A DNA stretch of 64,000 nucleotides from the NCBI GenBank assembly GCA_949752735.1, contig OX457053.1, positions 25,285,182 to 25,349,181 on the forward strand. Direction: 5' to 3'. This document shows, piece by piece, positions 35,612 through 48,891 of this stretch. Origin of the DNA: Lumbricus terrestris (lineage: Eukaryota; Annelida; Clitellata; Crassiclitellata; Lumbricidae). Every line of letters begins with the position of its first letter. Position 1 is the stretch's first letter. A program made the position numbers and the translations under genes. Below the pieces are notes generated by a model. It saw only the letters and a list, made by a program, of their open reading frames with translations. It did no database searches and had not been told where the DNA came from.

Positions 35612-37270
35612 CTAAGGTGGGTGATGTTTAGAGTTGAAGTGACGGGGGATGTGAGTAGAAGAGGAAGAATCAGGATAGGATTTTTGAAAGAGCAATGTTT
35701 TCAGTTTTGAGTGAAAGACCTGTGGGGAGATAGCGAGAGGTGGAGTTTTGGTGAGTTCGTATGATGGGTCGGAAGTTTGCCGAAGTGCTGGCGGAAGTTT
35801 GTTCCAGAGAGGTGGAACGGCAATGGCTATGGAGCGGTTTGCGAATTTCAGTGATGAAGTGATGGAAGGGCGAAGCAGGGTAATGGAGGATGAGGAGCGT
35901 GTTGAACGAGGTGGCTGGATGGTGAACAACTGACGAAGGTAGAACGGCTGGGATGATTGAAGTGTATTGTAAGTGAGTGAGAGGACTTTGTATTCGATGC
36001 GTTCAGGTATTTTGAGCCAGTGAAGTGATTTCAGAACAGGAGTGATGTGGTGACGTTTGGGGGTTTTCGTCACTGCACGAGCAAGGGCATTCTGGATAGC
36101 TTGGAGGCGATTAATTTGGGTTATATCAATGTTTAGGAAGAGAGAGTTGCAGTAATCAAGTTTCGCATGAACTATGGATGTGGCTATTGTGGATGCAGTT
36201 TTAAAGTCGAGCATAGGTCGGATTCTGCGGAGATCTCGTATGTGCATGAAACAAGTGCGGGAAAGTTGGGTTATGTGGTCGGAGAAGTTGAGATGCTGGT
36301 CAAAGATTACACCGAGGTTTCGGACAGGAGAATTTGCGGAGAAAGTGTGGTTGGAAGAAGAGTCATTGTTGAAGGAAATAGAGGGATCAGGAATTTTCTT
36401 GAGTTGTTCTCTGAGGCCAATTAGTATGAATTCTGTCTTGGAGGGGTTAAGGCAGAGGAGATTTGAGGTCATCCAAGAGGTGATTTGGGTGACCACAGAG
36501 AGAAGAGTATCTATGGAGTCAGAGAAGCTGCTTGGAGAGAAAGAGATGAATAGTTGGGTGTCGTCAGCATATAGATGATGGTCGACTGTGGATGCTTTTA
36601 TGAGTGAACTGAGTGGAGTGGTGTAGAGGATGAACAAGAGGGGCCCGAGGACAGAACCTTGCGGAACACCACAGGTAAGAGGGCATGATTGAGATGATGT
36701 TTCAAGTGTTTTGACTGAGAAAGTGCGTGATGAGAGATAAGACTGAATCCAAAGAAGAGCAGTGTCGGTAAAGCCAAACCAGGAAGAAAGTCTTTGGAGT
36801 AGTATGTTGTGGTCGATGGTGTCAAAGGCTGCAGAAACATCAAGGAGGCAAAGGCAGGAGACTTGTTGATGAGAAATGGCAGAGACAAGTTTATTGTAGA
36901 GGGAAGTGAGAAGTGTTTCGGTTGAGTGCTTTTTAGTAAAGCCGGACTGGTTTGGGTTGAGGAGTGAATTGGAAGTCAAGTAGTCATTGATCCGAGAGAG
37001 TACGACACGTTCTGTTAGTTTAGAGATGAAAGAAAGGTTAGAAACAGGACGATAATTTGAAAGGATTTCCTTATCAAGTGATGGTTTTTTTAGAAGTGGA
37101 GTTACCAAAGAATGTTTGAAGAGGAGGGGAAAGTTGCCAGTGGATAAGGAGAGGTTGATTATTTTTGTGATGATGGGGACAATGATAGATGCGCACTCTT
37201 TCAGTAGGGAGGTAGGTATAGGGTCGAGTTCGCACTGCTTGTTTGGGAGAGATTGTAGTAAATTGGACAC
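35612..37270 (-). CDS. CR1/L2-group LINE reverse transcriptase, 5'-truncated
   Basis: This is a retrotransposon reverse transcriptase, the best preserved coding region among the LINEs here (552 codons, no stops). The same frame stays open upstream to about 37,555 without an ATG, so the true start is lost. Palm motifs in order are NYRPVSNLSFISKLTERVV (about 72-90), SGFTKKHSTETLL (109-121), motif A LLDVSAAFD (142-150), motif B GVPQGSVLGPLLF (201-213) and the catalytic YADD (234-237). The C-terminal region has KLDYCNSLF and LHWLKIPERIEYKV. The 3' UTR to about 35,480 ends in ATTACGATTACGATACG repeats. No endonuclease domain is in view, so this copy is 5'-truncated, but the catalytic residues are intact. 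It lies within the fold-back element. Confidence 0.9.
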   Translation of the reverse strand: MSNLLQSLPNKQCELDPIPTSLLKECASIIVPIITKIINLSLSTGNFPLLFKHSLVTPLLKKPSLDKEILSNYRPVSNLSFISKLTERVVLSRINDYLTSNSLLNPNQSGFTKKHSTETLLTSLYNKLVSAISHQQVSCLCLLDVSAAFDTIDHNILLQRLSSWFGFTDTALLWIQSYLSSRTFSVKTLETSSQSCPLTCGVPQGSVLGPLLFILYTTPLSSLIKASTVDHHLYADDTQLFISFSPSSFSDSIDTLLSVVTQITSWMTSNLLCLNPSKTEFILIGLREQLKKIPDPSISFNNDSSSNHTFSANSPVRNLGVIFDQHLNFSDHITQLSRTCFMHIRDLRRIRPMLDFKTASTIATSIVHAKLDYCNSLFLNIDITQINRLQAIQNALARAVTKTPKRHHITPVLKSLHWLKIPERIEYKVLSLTYNTLQSSQPFYLRQLFTIQPPRSTRSSSSITLLRPSITSSLKFANRSIAIAVPPLWNKLPPALRQTSDPSYELTKTPPLAISPQVFHSKLKTLLFQKSYPDSSSSTHIPRHFNSKHHPP

Positions 37271-37846
37271 TTCAGACTCTGATGTTGGGTTAAAGGCAGA
37301 TAGTGATGATTGAGGTTGGGAAGACGGAAGGTCGTGAGTGGAGGAGGGTGTATCTGCAGGTGAATCGATGGTAGATTTTGAGAGGAGTGATTGCAGAGAG
37401 AGACGGATAGTAGTTACTTTGCCTGAGAAGAACGAACAAAATGAGTCAGCGATTGAAGAAGATGGTAGAGAGTTTGGAAGTGGGCTAGAGGAGTTCCGAT
37501 GTAGGAGTTGGTTTACCGTTTTCCAGAGAAGACGAGGCTTACCGGTGTAGCTAACTAGGCCAACGGTATATTTGTTTTAAACATATGCCTAAGTTCGTTT
37601 ATTTTGAACATATGACCAATGAGCCTATGACCAATAGACCATATGACCAATAAGCCATATGAGCAATAAGCCTATGAGCAATAAACCTTTGAGCAATCAG
37701 CCTATCATGCTGCCTATGAGCAATGGTCCTACAGCCGCTTCAATGCAGTAGCATAACAACCTATTTGTCGCTGATTATTTAATATATTTATCATATTTCT
37801 TAGCTTCACTCGAAACACGAGTTTCTTCTTTGGACCAATGTTCAGC

Positions 37847-37952
37847 CATTCGTAAACTGTCTTGAATCTGTCGGAATTTTTGTGTAGAAGCAACCAAGTG
37901 CTTGGTTGCTTCTACACAAATATTTTGACAGATTCAAGACAGTTTACGAATG
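37847..37952. repeat. 52 bp near-perfect hairpin, 2-nt loop
   Basis: Arms 37,847-37,898 and 37,901-37,952 are complementary at 49 of 52 positions. The arm starts CATTCGTAAACTGTCTTGAA and ends GAAGCAACCAAG. It lies 118 bp outside the fold-back element. Confidence 0.95.
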
Positions 37953-38611
37953 AGGAAAATAATCACCAGAGAAGATCTTGATCCAGGATGAAACAACCCC
38001 AACAGCAAGACCATAATTATCTTGAACATATGGGAAATATACATCCATTGTCGTCATATCGGCTTTTTATCTAAAACATATGGTGCAGATATATGGCGTG
38101 TGTCACATGCATACCATACAAATCCTGCATGATGTTATGCATTCAGAAATTGCGAGAAAAGCGTCAGAGTATGAAGTCCGACACGTCTACTGTAGTTGTT
38201 GCAAATGAGGGGATAAAAATAAAACAACTTCTGAGTAGCCATGGTCTAAGTCAGCATTATATATGCCCAAGTAATTATCTCCGACTCTGACATTATTGTA
38301 TTAATAGAGACTTGCCGATACGGGTCAAGCGATAGGCTAGTTAATTAGCCACCTCTCAATGTCGAGCCACACCTACGAGCGCCAACGCGTGCACACTGCA
38401 CACCTATGCACACGTCCACTCGCACGCGTGCATGCACGTACACACCTTAGACCGGTATTGCCGACAGACAATTTAACTTTATTGCAAGACATGGGCACTT
38501 TGGTAGCCTACAATGCATGCTCGACTGCAGCGCACTTTCAATGTTACTGCAAGGTGCGTAGATCGACGATCATTTGCTTGAACTTCCCTGCATATAGAGT
38601 TACAATAGCTG
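37953..38611. other. Non-genic, no recognised feature
   Basis: I see no gene. Around 38,380-38,450 there is a purine-pyrimidine alternating stretch rich in CGTGCA, CACGCG and GCATGCACGT words. Confidence 0.5.
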
Positions 38612-39620
38612 GGGCACCCGACGTTGCCCGGGAAATTTAGTATACAACCCGCTCACGGCCACAACCACAACCACACCACACTCCACCCCATTCCACCCCC
38701 ACCCCCACCCCCACAACACCCCCACCACACTCCGACCTCCACCGGTACGCCACCCGTGAAATATGGGTTTTCGGAAAAATTCCCCACCCCCAATCCCCAG
38801 ACCCCACAAACCTCCCCATCCCCACCCCCACTCCCCACTCACCCCACCTCTCCCCACCCACCACCACCCCGCCCACCACCCCCCACCAACCAACCCCACC
38901 CCTTCTCCAAACCCCACCCCACTCCCCACGCACCCCATCCCCACCCCACCCACACTCCTCTACACCCCCACCCCCTCATCCCCACCCGCCACCCCCCCAA
39001 CCCCACCGCACCACACTACACTCCGACTTCCACAGGTACGCCACCCGTGAAATTTGTGTATTCGGAAAATTTCCACCACCATCCCACCCCCACCCAACCC
39101 CATTCCACCCCACCCACAACCCACCACACCACACTCCGAACTCGACCGGTGCGCCACCCGTGAAATTTCGGTTTTCCGGAAAATTTTCTCCCCCACCGCC
39201 CCACGCCAGCCCCCACCCGTGCCCCACCCGGCCCCTGCGGGCCGAGGTGTGGGCTGAGTAGAGGCGAGGTGGTCCGTGTAAAAATCTGTCTAACTGTGAA
39301 ACTATGAGAATGGAATGAAAATTTATAGCAAAAATTAGGGTTTTTCGCAAATCCCCACCGTGGCCCCCATGGTGATAGAGATTCGCCAACCACTCCACCG
39401 GGTGGCTCTGATGGCCCTCTGTCTATGTGCAAAATTTGAGAGGAATTGCTAAAAATGAAGAAAAATTTGGGGGTTTCGCCCCCCACCCTGACCCCCATGG
39501 TGGTAGAGAATCGCCAACCCCCTAGTTGGGGTGTCTCATGCCGAGACCTACATAGTAGTGAAGGTTTGGAGTGAAAAGCTCAAAAACTGTGGAAATGCAT
39601 CACGGTCAAACAGACAGACA

Positions 39621-39651
<31 letters not shown>

Positions 39652-39680
39652 ATCTTCTCTTTATTTATATATATAGTCCA
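38612..39680. repeat. C-rich block with repeated CGCCACCCGTGAAAT motif
   Basis: The block begins with GCACCCGACGTTGCCCGGGA and ends with a CAGA array and CTTTATTTATATATATAG. It has at least three copies of a conserved motif CCGGTRCGCCACCCGTGAAAT followed by TTCGGAAAA (about 38,738, 39,034 and 39,146) set in CCCCACCCCCAC-type spacer. Such a layout suggests an element family with a recurrent core, which I do not recognise. Proline-rich frames here are composition artefacts. Confidence 0.6.
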
Positions 39681-39805
39681 CGCCTGCTGAAGGTACTTAC
39701 GTACGGATCGTACCAGCCCATGGTATAACTGCAGGATCTGAGATGTTCGTTAATGTGTGCACAACGGTCCATACACATCATTATATTATTAGTGTACTTA
39801 TGCGT

Positions 39806-39952
39806 CATAGGCGCAACCACCCTATGGGACCCACGGGACGCGTCCCCCCCAACTTTTGAGTGGTCCCCTAACTTTATTATTATGGTCCCTCCCAACTTTT
39901 AGGATGTGATTCATTTGGTCCCCCCAACTTTTAGGACGTGATTGCACCTATG
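39806..39952. mobile_element. hAT-type MITE, 147 bp
   Basis: CATAGGCGCAACCA and TGATTGCACCTATG are inverted ends with a perfect 8 bp duplication TTATGCGT (39,798-39,805 and 39,953-39,960). The interior has three copies of a GGTCCCCCCAACTTTTAGG-like motif. Confidence 0.9.
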
Positions 39953-40227
39953 TTATGCGTGTGTATGTAACCAGCTCACCTACGTCATACAATAGCCAGA
40001 TATAGATCACACACAGTTTACCACAACTTCCATGTGACATAGATTCAAGTTACTTTACCAATACGTATTTATTTCATATAGAAGGCAAATTTGTTAACCA
40101 TCCAAATGACGTAAGGTATCCATATGCATGTGGTGTGCTTCATGTTATTAGCATATCTAGACCATTTGCATTCCATGTGGTTCGAAGATGTTCAATCAAT
40201 ACGTATTTCACACAGAAGGCAAATATG

Positions 40228-41010
<783 letters not shown>

Positions 41011-41299
41011 CACTGCTACCGTTAAACGTGGTGGGGTTTGGAAAATACCACCTTGGGGTGGGGCAATGGTGGAACCCACAGGGGCGCTGGTGGAAGTGGG
41101 CTATATCTCCGTGTAAATTAGCACCCAGCGAGTTATGCGTCGTGTTGAACGTGACCACGCGTGGGGATTAACACGAACTCATCCAACCAAGCGCATTAGG
41201 CTCATTATAAAACAAGCTCGTGAAAAACGACGGTTATTCAGTCAAAGTAAATAAGTATAGGGAGTCTAAATAGGCCTAATACTTCAGTTAAAGATTAGC

Positions 41300-42058
41300 C
41301 CTCCTCTTCCTCCTCCTCCTTCTCTCCATATTCTCATCCTCTTCTAGTCCTCGACCTAATCCTCGTCCACTTCATCGTACTCGTCCTCCACACACTTCTC
41401 TACCCCCACCTTCTCTTCCTCCTGATCATGATCCTCATTCTTATTCTCTTCCTCGTTGTATTCATCTTCCACTTACTCGTCCTCATTCTCGTCCTTTACC
41501 TCGTCTTCATCCTCCTCCTACTCCTCTCTATTATTTTCTCCTCCTTCTCCTCCTCTTCCACCTCGTCCTCTTCCTCCGCGTCCTCCTCGTCCACCTCTTC
41601 GTCCTCCTCCTCGTCCTCCTGCTCCGCCTTCTCCTTCTCCTCGTCCTCCTCGTCCTCTTCAACGTCCTCCTCCTGGTCCTCGTCCTCCTGCTCCTGCTTC
41701 TCCTCGTTCTTCTCGTCCTCCTGGTCCTCCTCGTTCTCCTCGTCCTCCTCCTCGTCCTGCTGCTACTCTTCCTGCTCCTCCTCCTCCTTCTCCTCGTCCT
41801 CTTGGTCCTCCTCGTCCTCATCCTCCTGATCCTCATCCTCCTCACCCTCCTCGTCCTTCTGGCTCTCCTCCTGCTCCTCCCTCTCGTTCTCCTCGTCCTC
41901 TTCAACGTCCTCGTCCTCGTCCACGTCCTCCTCCTCCTTCTTCTCGTCCTCCTCCTCCTCCTTTTTCTTCTCCTCGTCCTCCTCCTCCTCCTGATCCTCC
42001 TCCTCCTCACCCTCCTTGTCCTCCTGGTTGTCTTCGTCCTCGTCCACGTCCTCCTCAC
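41300..42058. repeat. TCCTCG/TCCTCC polypyrimidine array
   Basis: A degenerate trinucleotide-based array, almost purely pyrimidine on the plus strand. It is the approximate complement of the array at 43,085-44,090. Confidence 0.95.
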
Positions 42059-42130
42059 ACCTACACAAACACGCACCTACACAAACACACGAGCAAGCAA
42101 AAACATACACACACCCATTCACATCTGTTA

Positions 42131-43084
<954 letters not shown>

Positions 43085-44090
43085 CGACGGGGAGGGGAAG
43101 GACTGGAAGAGGAAGATGAAGTAAAGAGGAAGAGGAGGAGGACGAGAAGGAGGAGGAGGAAGAGGAGTTAGAAAAGGAGGACGAGAAAGAGGAGGAGAAG
43201 GAGCAAGAAGAGGGGAGAAAGAGGAGGAAGATGAGAAGGACGAGGCGGACGAGAAGGAGGAGGAAAAGGTATTGGGAGGAAAGAGAAGAGGAGGTGGAAG
43301 AATAGGAGGAAGAGGAGAAGAAAAAGCATGAGAAGAGGAGGAGGATAAGAATGAGGAACAAGAAGAGGAAAAGAAATAAACGGAGGAAGAAGAGGAAGAG
43401 GAGGAAAGGAAAGAGTAAGAGGACGAGGAGAAGAATAGGTGTAGGGGAAGGACGAGAAAGAAGAGGACGAGGAAGAGTAGGAAGAGGAGGAAGAGGAAGT
43501 CGAAGAAGAGGTGGAAGAAGAGGAAGAGGAGGAATAGGAAAGAAGGAGGAAGAGGAGGAGAAGGAAGAGAAAGAGGAGGACAATGAGGAAGAGGAGGAAG
43601 AGGAGTTGGAATAGGGGAAGAGGAGGAAGAGGATGTCGAAGAAGAGGTGGAAGAAGAGGAAAAGGAGGAATAGGAAAGAAGGAGAAAGAGGAGAAGGAGG
43701 AAGAAAGAGGAGGACAATGAGGAAGAGGAGGAAGAGGAGTTGGAATAGGGGAAGAGGAGGAAGAGGATGTCGAAGAAGAGGTGGAAGAAGAGGAAAAGGA
43801 GGAATAGGAAAGAAGGAGAAAGAGGAGAAGGAGGAAGAAAGAGGAGGACAATGAGGAAGAGGAGGAAGAGGAGTTGGAATGGGGGAAGAGGAGGAAGAGG
43901 AAGTGGAAGAAGAGGTGGAAGAGGAGGAATAGGAAAGCAGGAGGAAGAGGAGGAGAAGGAAAGGAAAGCGGAAGAGGAGGAGGAAGAATAAGTGGAGGGG
44001 AGGCCGAGGAGAAGGACGAGGAAGAGTAGGAAAAGAAGGAAGAGGAGGAAGAGGAGGAGGGGGATGAGGAAGAAGAGGAGGAGAAGCAAT
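43085..44090. repeat. GAGGAAGAG polypurine array with higher-order repeats
   Basis: About 1 kb of GA-rich DNA. Inside it a unit of about 134 bp (landmark GATGTCGAAGAAGAGGTGGA) repeats two to three times between 43,630 and 43,990. All open frames in it are translations of the array. Confidence 0.95.
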
Positions 44091-44224
44091 GCCTTTAGCT
44101 AACCCTGAGGCAGCCACGGGGATGAAGAAATACTCAGGCTGTATACATTGTGCATTGTTACAGTAGTATTCATGCTTTCCAAACGGAGATAATTTTTTAA
44201 TCTTGCAATTGATCTTTTGTGAAT

Positions 44225-44300
44225 GGCGGTGGCGTGTTGGTATGTTCGCTACTTTGTGACCGAAGGTCGCAGGTTCGAATCCACTTCTAGCCACAGTGTA
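44225..44300 (+). mobile_element. tRNA-like SINE head
   Basis: A-box-like TGGCGTGTTGG (44,230-44,240) and a perfect B box GGTTCGAATCC (44,272-44,282) are spaced as in a tRNA, and the stretch ends CTAGCCAC. The acceptor stem does not pair well, so a SINE or tRNA pseudogene is more likely than a working tRNA. Confidence 0.55.
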
Positions 44301-45099
44301 GGGACATTGGACACGTTGTTCATCCATAATTATTGTCTCCTTCCTTTATCCAAGAAGCTTAATTTAACACGCCGGATACGCGACACGGCTGGAACTGGGA
44401 CATCTTTGTTATCAAATGATGAGCGCGAGATTAGACCGGCAATGAAGTCTGAACAACTCATCGTGTGACGTCCCATGAGGAGTAGACTCAAATTATTGCC
44501 GTTGCTATTATTATGAGTATTATTATTATGTGTATCATCATCATCATCATTAGGGTGGTTCTAAAAAATGAAAGTGGTTTAAATTTGTTCTCCAACCCAC
44601 CATTTGGTGACGCCAGGTGTTAGTAGGTCACAGTTAAAAAATTAAAAGAAAATGTTAATATTTAGGACTGGCGCGGAGCTGACAAAATTTTCATAATTTC
44701 CTAATGGATTTCATCAAACTTATCAAGACATCGGCACACGGCAATGTTAGTAATAAATCCATGCTAGTCAACCACATATTCTGAGGTACGCAATTTAATA
44801 AATTTTCTAAATAATTTTACTACAGTCATGTCGGAATGAGTAAATTTTTGGTCGTTTTAAGACATTGACTGCAAAACTTAGAAGACAGCAATGTCATGAA
44901 TATGTAGCCGAGAATATCAACATTTTCCGATGAATTTGTCAGTCATCCGATTTTTACCAACTAGATGACTGCCGTCCTGGTTGGCTCATAGCATTGCCTC
45001 TTGTGTTTCCCTATGACCTGTAGCCAGAACACTGCCTTTGTTCTGCACTTTGTGCTGGCGAAGAGTTAAATTTTTGAACTTAAGTGTCTACTCAACTTC

Positions 45100-46450
45100 A
45101 GCGATACAGTTAACCGCCTAAACGGATTTGAGAATCACAATCATGGCTCTTTTAGCCTATTACATTCGAGCTCCAATAATTCTAATGGACTTGGATCATA
45201 CTGTAAAAAGTCATCAGACAGTTCCAAAGAGTTGAAGAATGTCATGAGTGATTTAACGACGGAAATATAATAGGCCTACTGTGGAGTCCTGTTTTGATAA
45301 AGTTTCATTGAATTCGTTCTAATGATCTCACAGAACCTGAATTTTCGTTTAGGCCATTGCCATGAGTCTCTTCTCGTCCATTTAAAAATGATCGTCAAAA
45401 AACGCAGGCTCAACCAGCAACTCAGGCAAGTCCTAGAAGTGAAAACTAAACGTGTTTGTAGCAACCTTAGCAACCTCCCTGTTCTTGTCGGTGGGCAGCA
45501 TGGATAGCAAATTCGTGTAATTTTTGGGAGACACTGTTGACGCTGCGCTCTGGAAACAGTAGGCCTACTTGGCATTATAATATTATGTGAGTCACAAAGA
45601 GTGACACTTCCTTCAGATACTTCCAGACTTGTTCGCCACACGAAAGACACGAGACTTCCGTGATTTCGTTGATACTGGCCTCAGACTGTGTCAAGGTTCA
45701 TATTGTGAGAGGAACATCTTCATTTTAAATGTGTAAATGGCTCTGACCATCATAACACCCGACGCACAGCTGCTGGATAGCGCAAACATATTCGATGTGG
45801 TGGAATGTCACAGAGAAAAATGGCAGATAGCTTAAGAAGTTCACCAGTAATCATCACCGCAAACTCAATAACCTCGTCCTTCCATTGGACCTGGTCGTCA
45901 TCTACTCATCCTCTGTGGGTGTGGAATAGATGGCCTGAAATATAATGGGCCGGAAATCTTTAAAGCGACTTGATTGCTCCATATTCGAAAAACGTGGATG
46001 TATCATAAGGCCCTAAGAGCTTCTCCATCACGATTTCGGAATTGTTGTGGTGGCATGCTAAATTTAGGAGCTATCAACCTAAGTCGCTTTCCGACAATGA
46101 GCACACGCCATTTTCGGAAGTCTTAAAAAAAAATTAGCGGTACTACCAACTAAACAACTTGGAGTATCAGCTTGACTTGGTACTTTACTATTTAGCCTTT
46201 CTTTTCCCGCAGCACATTTCATTCAGAACTGCATCTTTTGTGTGGCGATGCTTATCAGGCTAAGCACCGACTTATCCGCGTGCGCTCTGCCTCCCACTTT
46301 TCACTTGCATAGGCCTCCGCGAACTGCACTCTGCTGTTAGTGGTGACTCAATGGTTACTTTCACTCTTACCTTGACAATGCAAAGCCATTCCTTCTCTGT
46401 GGTTGGTCCAACAACCTCGAGCTTGGTTATTCGACACCTTTCAAACTGTT
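45100..46450 (-). pseudogene. Decayed gene of the 44,553-47,072 transposon
   Basis: Minus-strand fragments in several frames include FERCRITKLEVVGP (about 46,430) and MMVRAIYTFKMKMFLSQ (about 45,740). These resemble, from memory, two blocks of a protein that recurs as an uncharacterised multi-copy product in invertebrate genomes (a VERCVK...TEAS...VVG block and an AIYSLKMWLFR block). Stops and shifts are dense and no catalytic motif can be assigned. Position inside TIRs suggests the element's own gene. Confidence 0.45.
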
Positions 46451-46544
46451 TTCAGTTTTAAAAACGGTCGAAGACTGTTTTTAGCTTGATCTTGGCCGGT
46501 AGCGACTCTGAGTAGGCATCCTGAAGGGGTGATATATAAAGGGA

Positions 46545-46795
46545 TCCTCAGTGGCCGAGTAGGGATCCTCAGTGGCCGAGTGGGTTAGCAGCCCGCTCGC
46601 CGCGCCGGCGGCCCGGGTTCGATTCCCGGTCGGTCGGTTTATCAGAGATTAATTTCTCGGATCTTTACTGCGGGTGGCTCGGTCGCATGCAATATAAACG
46701 TGGAGTAGCGGTGGTGAAGGATCTCACCCTCAGGGTCGAAGCCATAACACAGCCGCTATATAAAAATGCGATTACATTTACATTTACATATAAAT
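46545..46795 (+). mobile_element. tRNA-derived SINE
   Basis: A tRNA-like head has A box TGGCCGAGTGGG (46,573-46,584) and B box GGGTTCGATTCCC (46,615-46,627). A body with GGTCGAAGCCATAACACAGC follows, then an ACATTTACATTTACAT tail. The 20 bp GGGATCCTCAGTGGCCGAGT is duplicated at the head. The same tail sequence is found at about 19,655-19,725. Confidence 0.78.
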
Positions 46796-47073
46796 TTTTA
46801 TTGATTGAATGATTGATTTACTGATTGATTTACTGACCAAGACAAATTTTATACTAAAAAGTAAGTAGCAAAATAGTTCATTATTCATTGGTAAGAAATT
46901 GCAGGAATATGCAAAATCATTTAAACTTCAACTGGTTCGCGCCAGTCGTAAATACGTTTGGAATCTGAAAATATTTTTGATAAAGAGTCTCTATAAGTCG
47001 TATCACCAAATGGTGGGTTGGAGAATAAAAAAGAAACAACTTCAAACGTTGCCATTGTCGATGGAACCACCCT

Positions 47074-47871
<798 letters not shown>

Positions 47872-48015
47872 GTTGTCATCCGTCATCCTTTGAATTGTAA
47901 CCAGTCTACGTTGTGCCAGTTTGAAATTGAATGAAGATTGTTAATGTTTTTCAGCGCTTATTATTTTAGGTAAAAAAAAGACCCCTCAGGCTAAAAACTA
48001 AACTGAACCAGACTT

Positions 48016-48063
48016 TTATTATAATTATCATCATTATCATGATCATTATTTTTATTATTATTA

Positions 48064-48104
<41 letters not shown>

Positions 48105-48494
48105 CATTATCATTATCATTATCGTTATCATCATTTTCATTATTATCATTATTATCATCGTTATTATTATTATCATTATAATCATTATTGTCGTTATTAT
48201 CATTGTTATCGTTATTATCAGTAATATTATCATTATCATTATTAGCATTCTTTTCATCATTATTACTGCTACTACAATTACTATAACTATTATTATTACT
48301 AAGATTATTATTGTTATTGTCGTTGTTGTCGTTGTTATCGTTGTTGTTCGTGTGGTTTCCTTTATTGCAAAGCAGATTCGTCCTCTGAATTATTTGAGCT
48401 ACAATAGCTATTATTATTATGATTATGATGATGATGATGATGATTATAATTATTATTATTATTATTATTATTGTTATTATTATTATTATTATTA
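48016..48494. repeat. Mixed ATT/ATC/GTT microsatellite
   Basis: Imperfect ATT, CATTAT, GTT and ATG words continue the preceding array after a 140 bp gap. Confidence 0.95.
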
Positions 48495-48496
48495 CT

Positions 48497-48854
48497 CTTT
48501 TTAAACAACATTAGCTCATGGAATATCACAAGGGTCGCACAATAGCATTTTTAGACCTCTATTGCATGTGATGGACAGTGGTAACTGCTGAGTTTTCACA
48601 TATCTACAATTCGAAGTTTCAAAATTGCATAGATCGCACGTGCCATCGAACGGACCCTATGAAATGCCTCTGGTACTTTTTAAACAACATTAGCTCATGG
48701 AATATCACAAGGGTCGCACAATAGCATTTTTAGACCTCTATTGCATGTGATGGACAGTGGTAACTGCTGAGTTTTCACATATCTACAATTCGAAGTTTCA
48801 AAATTGCATAGATCGCACGTGCCATCGAACGGACCCTATGAAATGCCTCTGGTA
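48497..48854. repeat. Perfect 179 bp tandem duplication
   Basis: Two copies (48,497-48,675 and 48,676-48,854) beginning CTTTTTAAACAACATTAGC and ending GAAATGCCTCTGGTA appear identical throughout. It may be a very recent duplication or an assembly artefact. Confidence 0.93.
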
Positions 48855-48891
48855 TTCAAATCTCATATGCTGTGTCAGTGTTGGGAAACTA

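Larger units (their letters stand above)
34446..37729. mobile_element. Fold-back element with 12-mer-repeat arms around a LINE
   Basis: The left arm (34,446-34,612) is a degenerate tandem array of TTGGTCATAGGC and TTGCTCATAGGC 12-mers starting GGACCATTGCTCATAGGC. The right arm (about 37,600-37,729) is the reverse complement, ending GCCTATGAGCAATGGTCC. TAC flanks both ends and may be a 3 bp duplication. Between the arms lie a SINE-like repeat and a CR1/L2 reverse transcriptase. The LINE probably inserted into a shorter fold-back element; that order is inference. Confidence 0.78.
44553..47072 (-). mobile_element. TIR DNA transposon of uncertain superfamily, 2.5 kb
   Basis: The ends are GGGTGGTTC on the left and GAACCACCC on the right, with matching subterminal blocks (TTCTCCAACCCACCATTTGG against its complement at about 47,006-47,029). 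TA flanks both sides (44,551-44,552 and 47,073-47,074). It is inserted in an ATC microsatellite, which continues on both sides. A decayed gene is on the minus strand and a SINE is inserted at 46,545-46,795. Confidence 0.78.

Noticed and set aside
38624..39163. Pro/His-rich frame of 179 codons
   Set aside because: It is a composition effect of the C-rich block.
44225..44300. Functional tRNA gene
   Set aside because: The A and B boxes are good but the acceptor stem does not pair and no usual anticodon loop can be assigned; a SINE head or tRNA relic fits better.
46565..46640. Functional tRNA (Ser/Leu-like)
   Set aside because: The sequence continues into a SINE body and ACATTT tail that recurs at 19,655-19,725.
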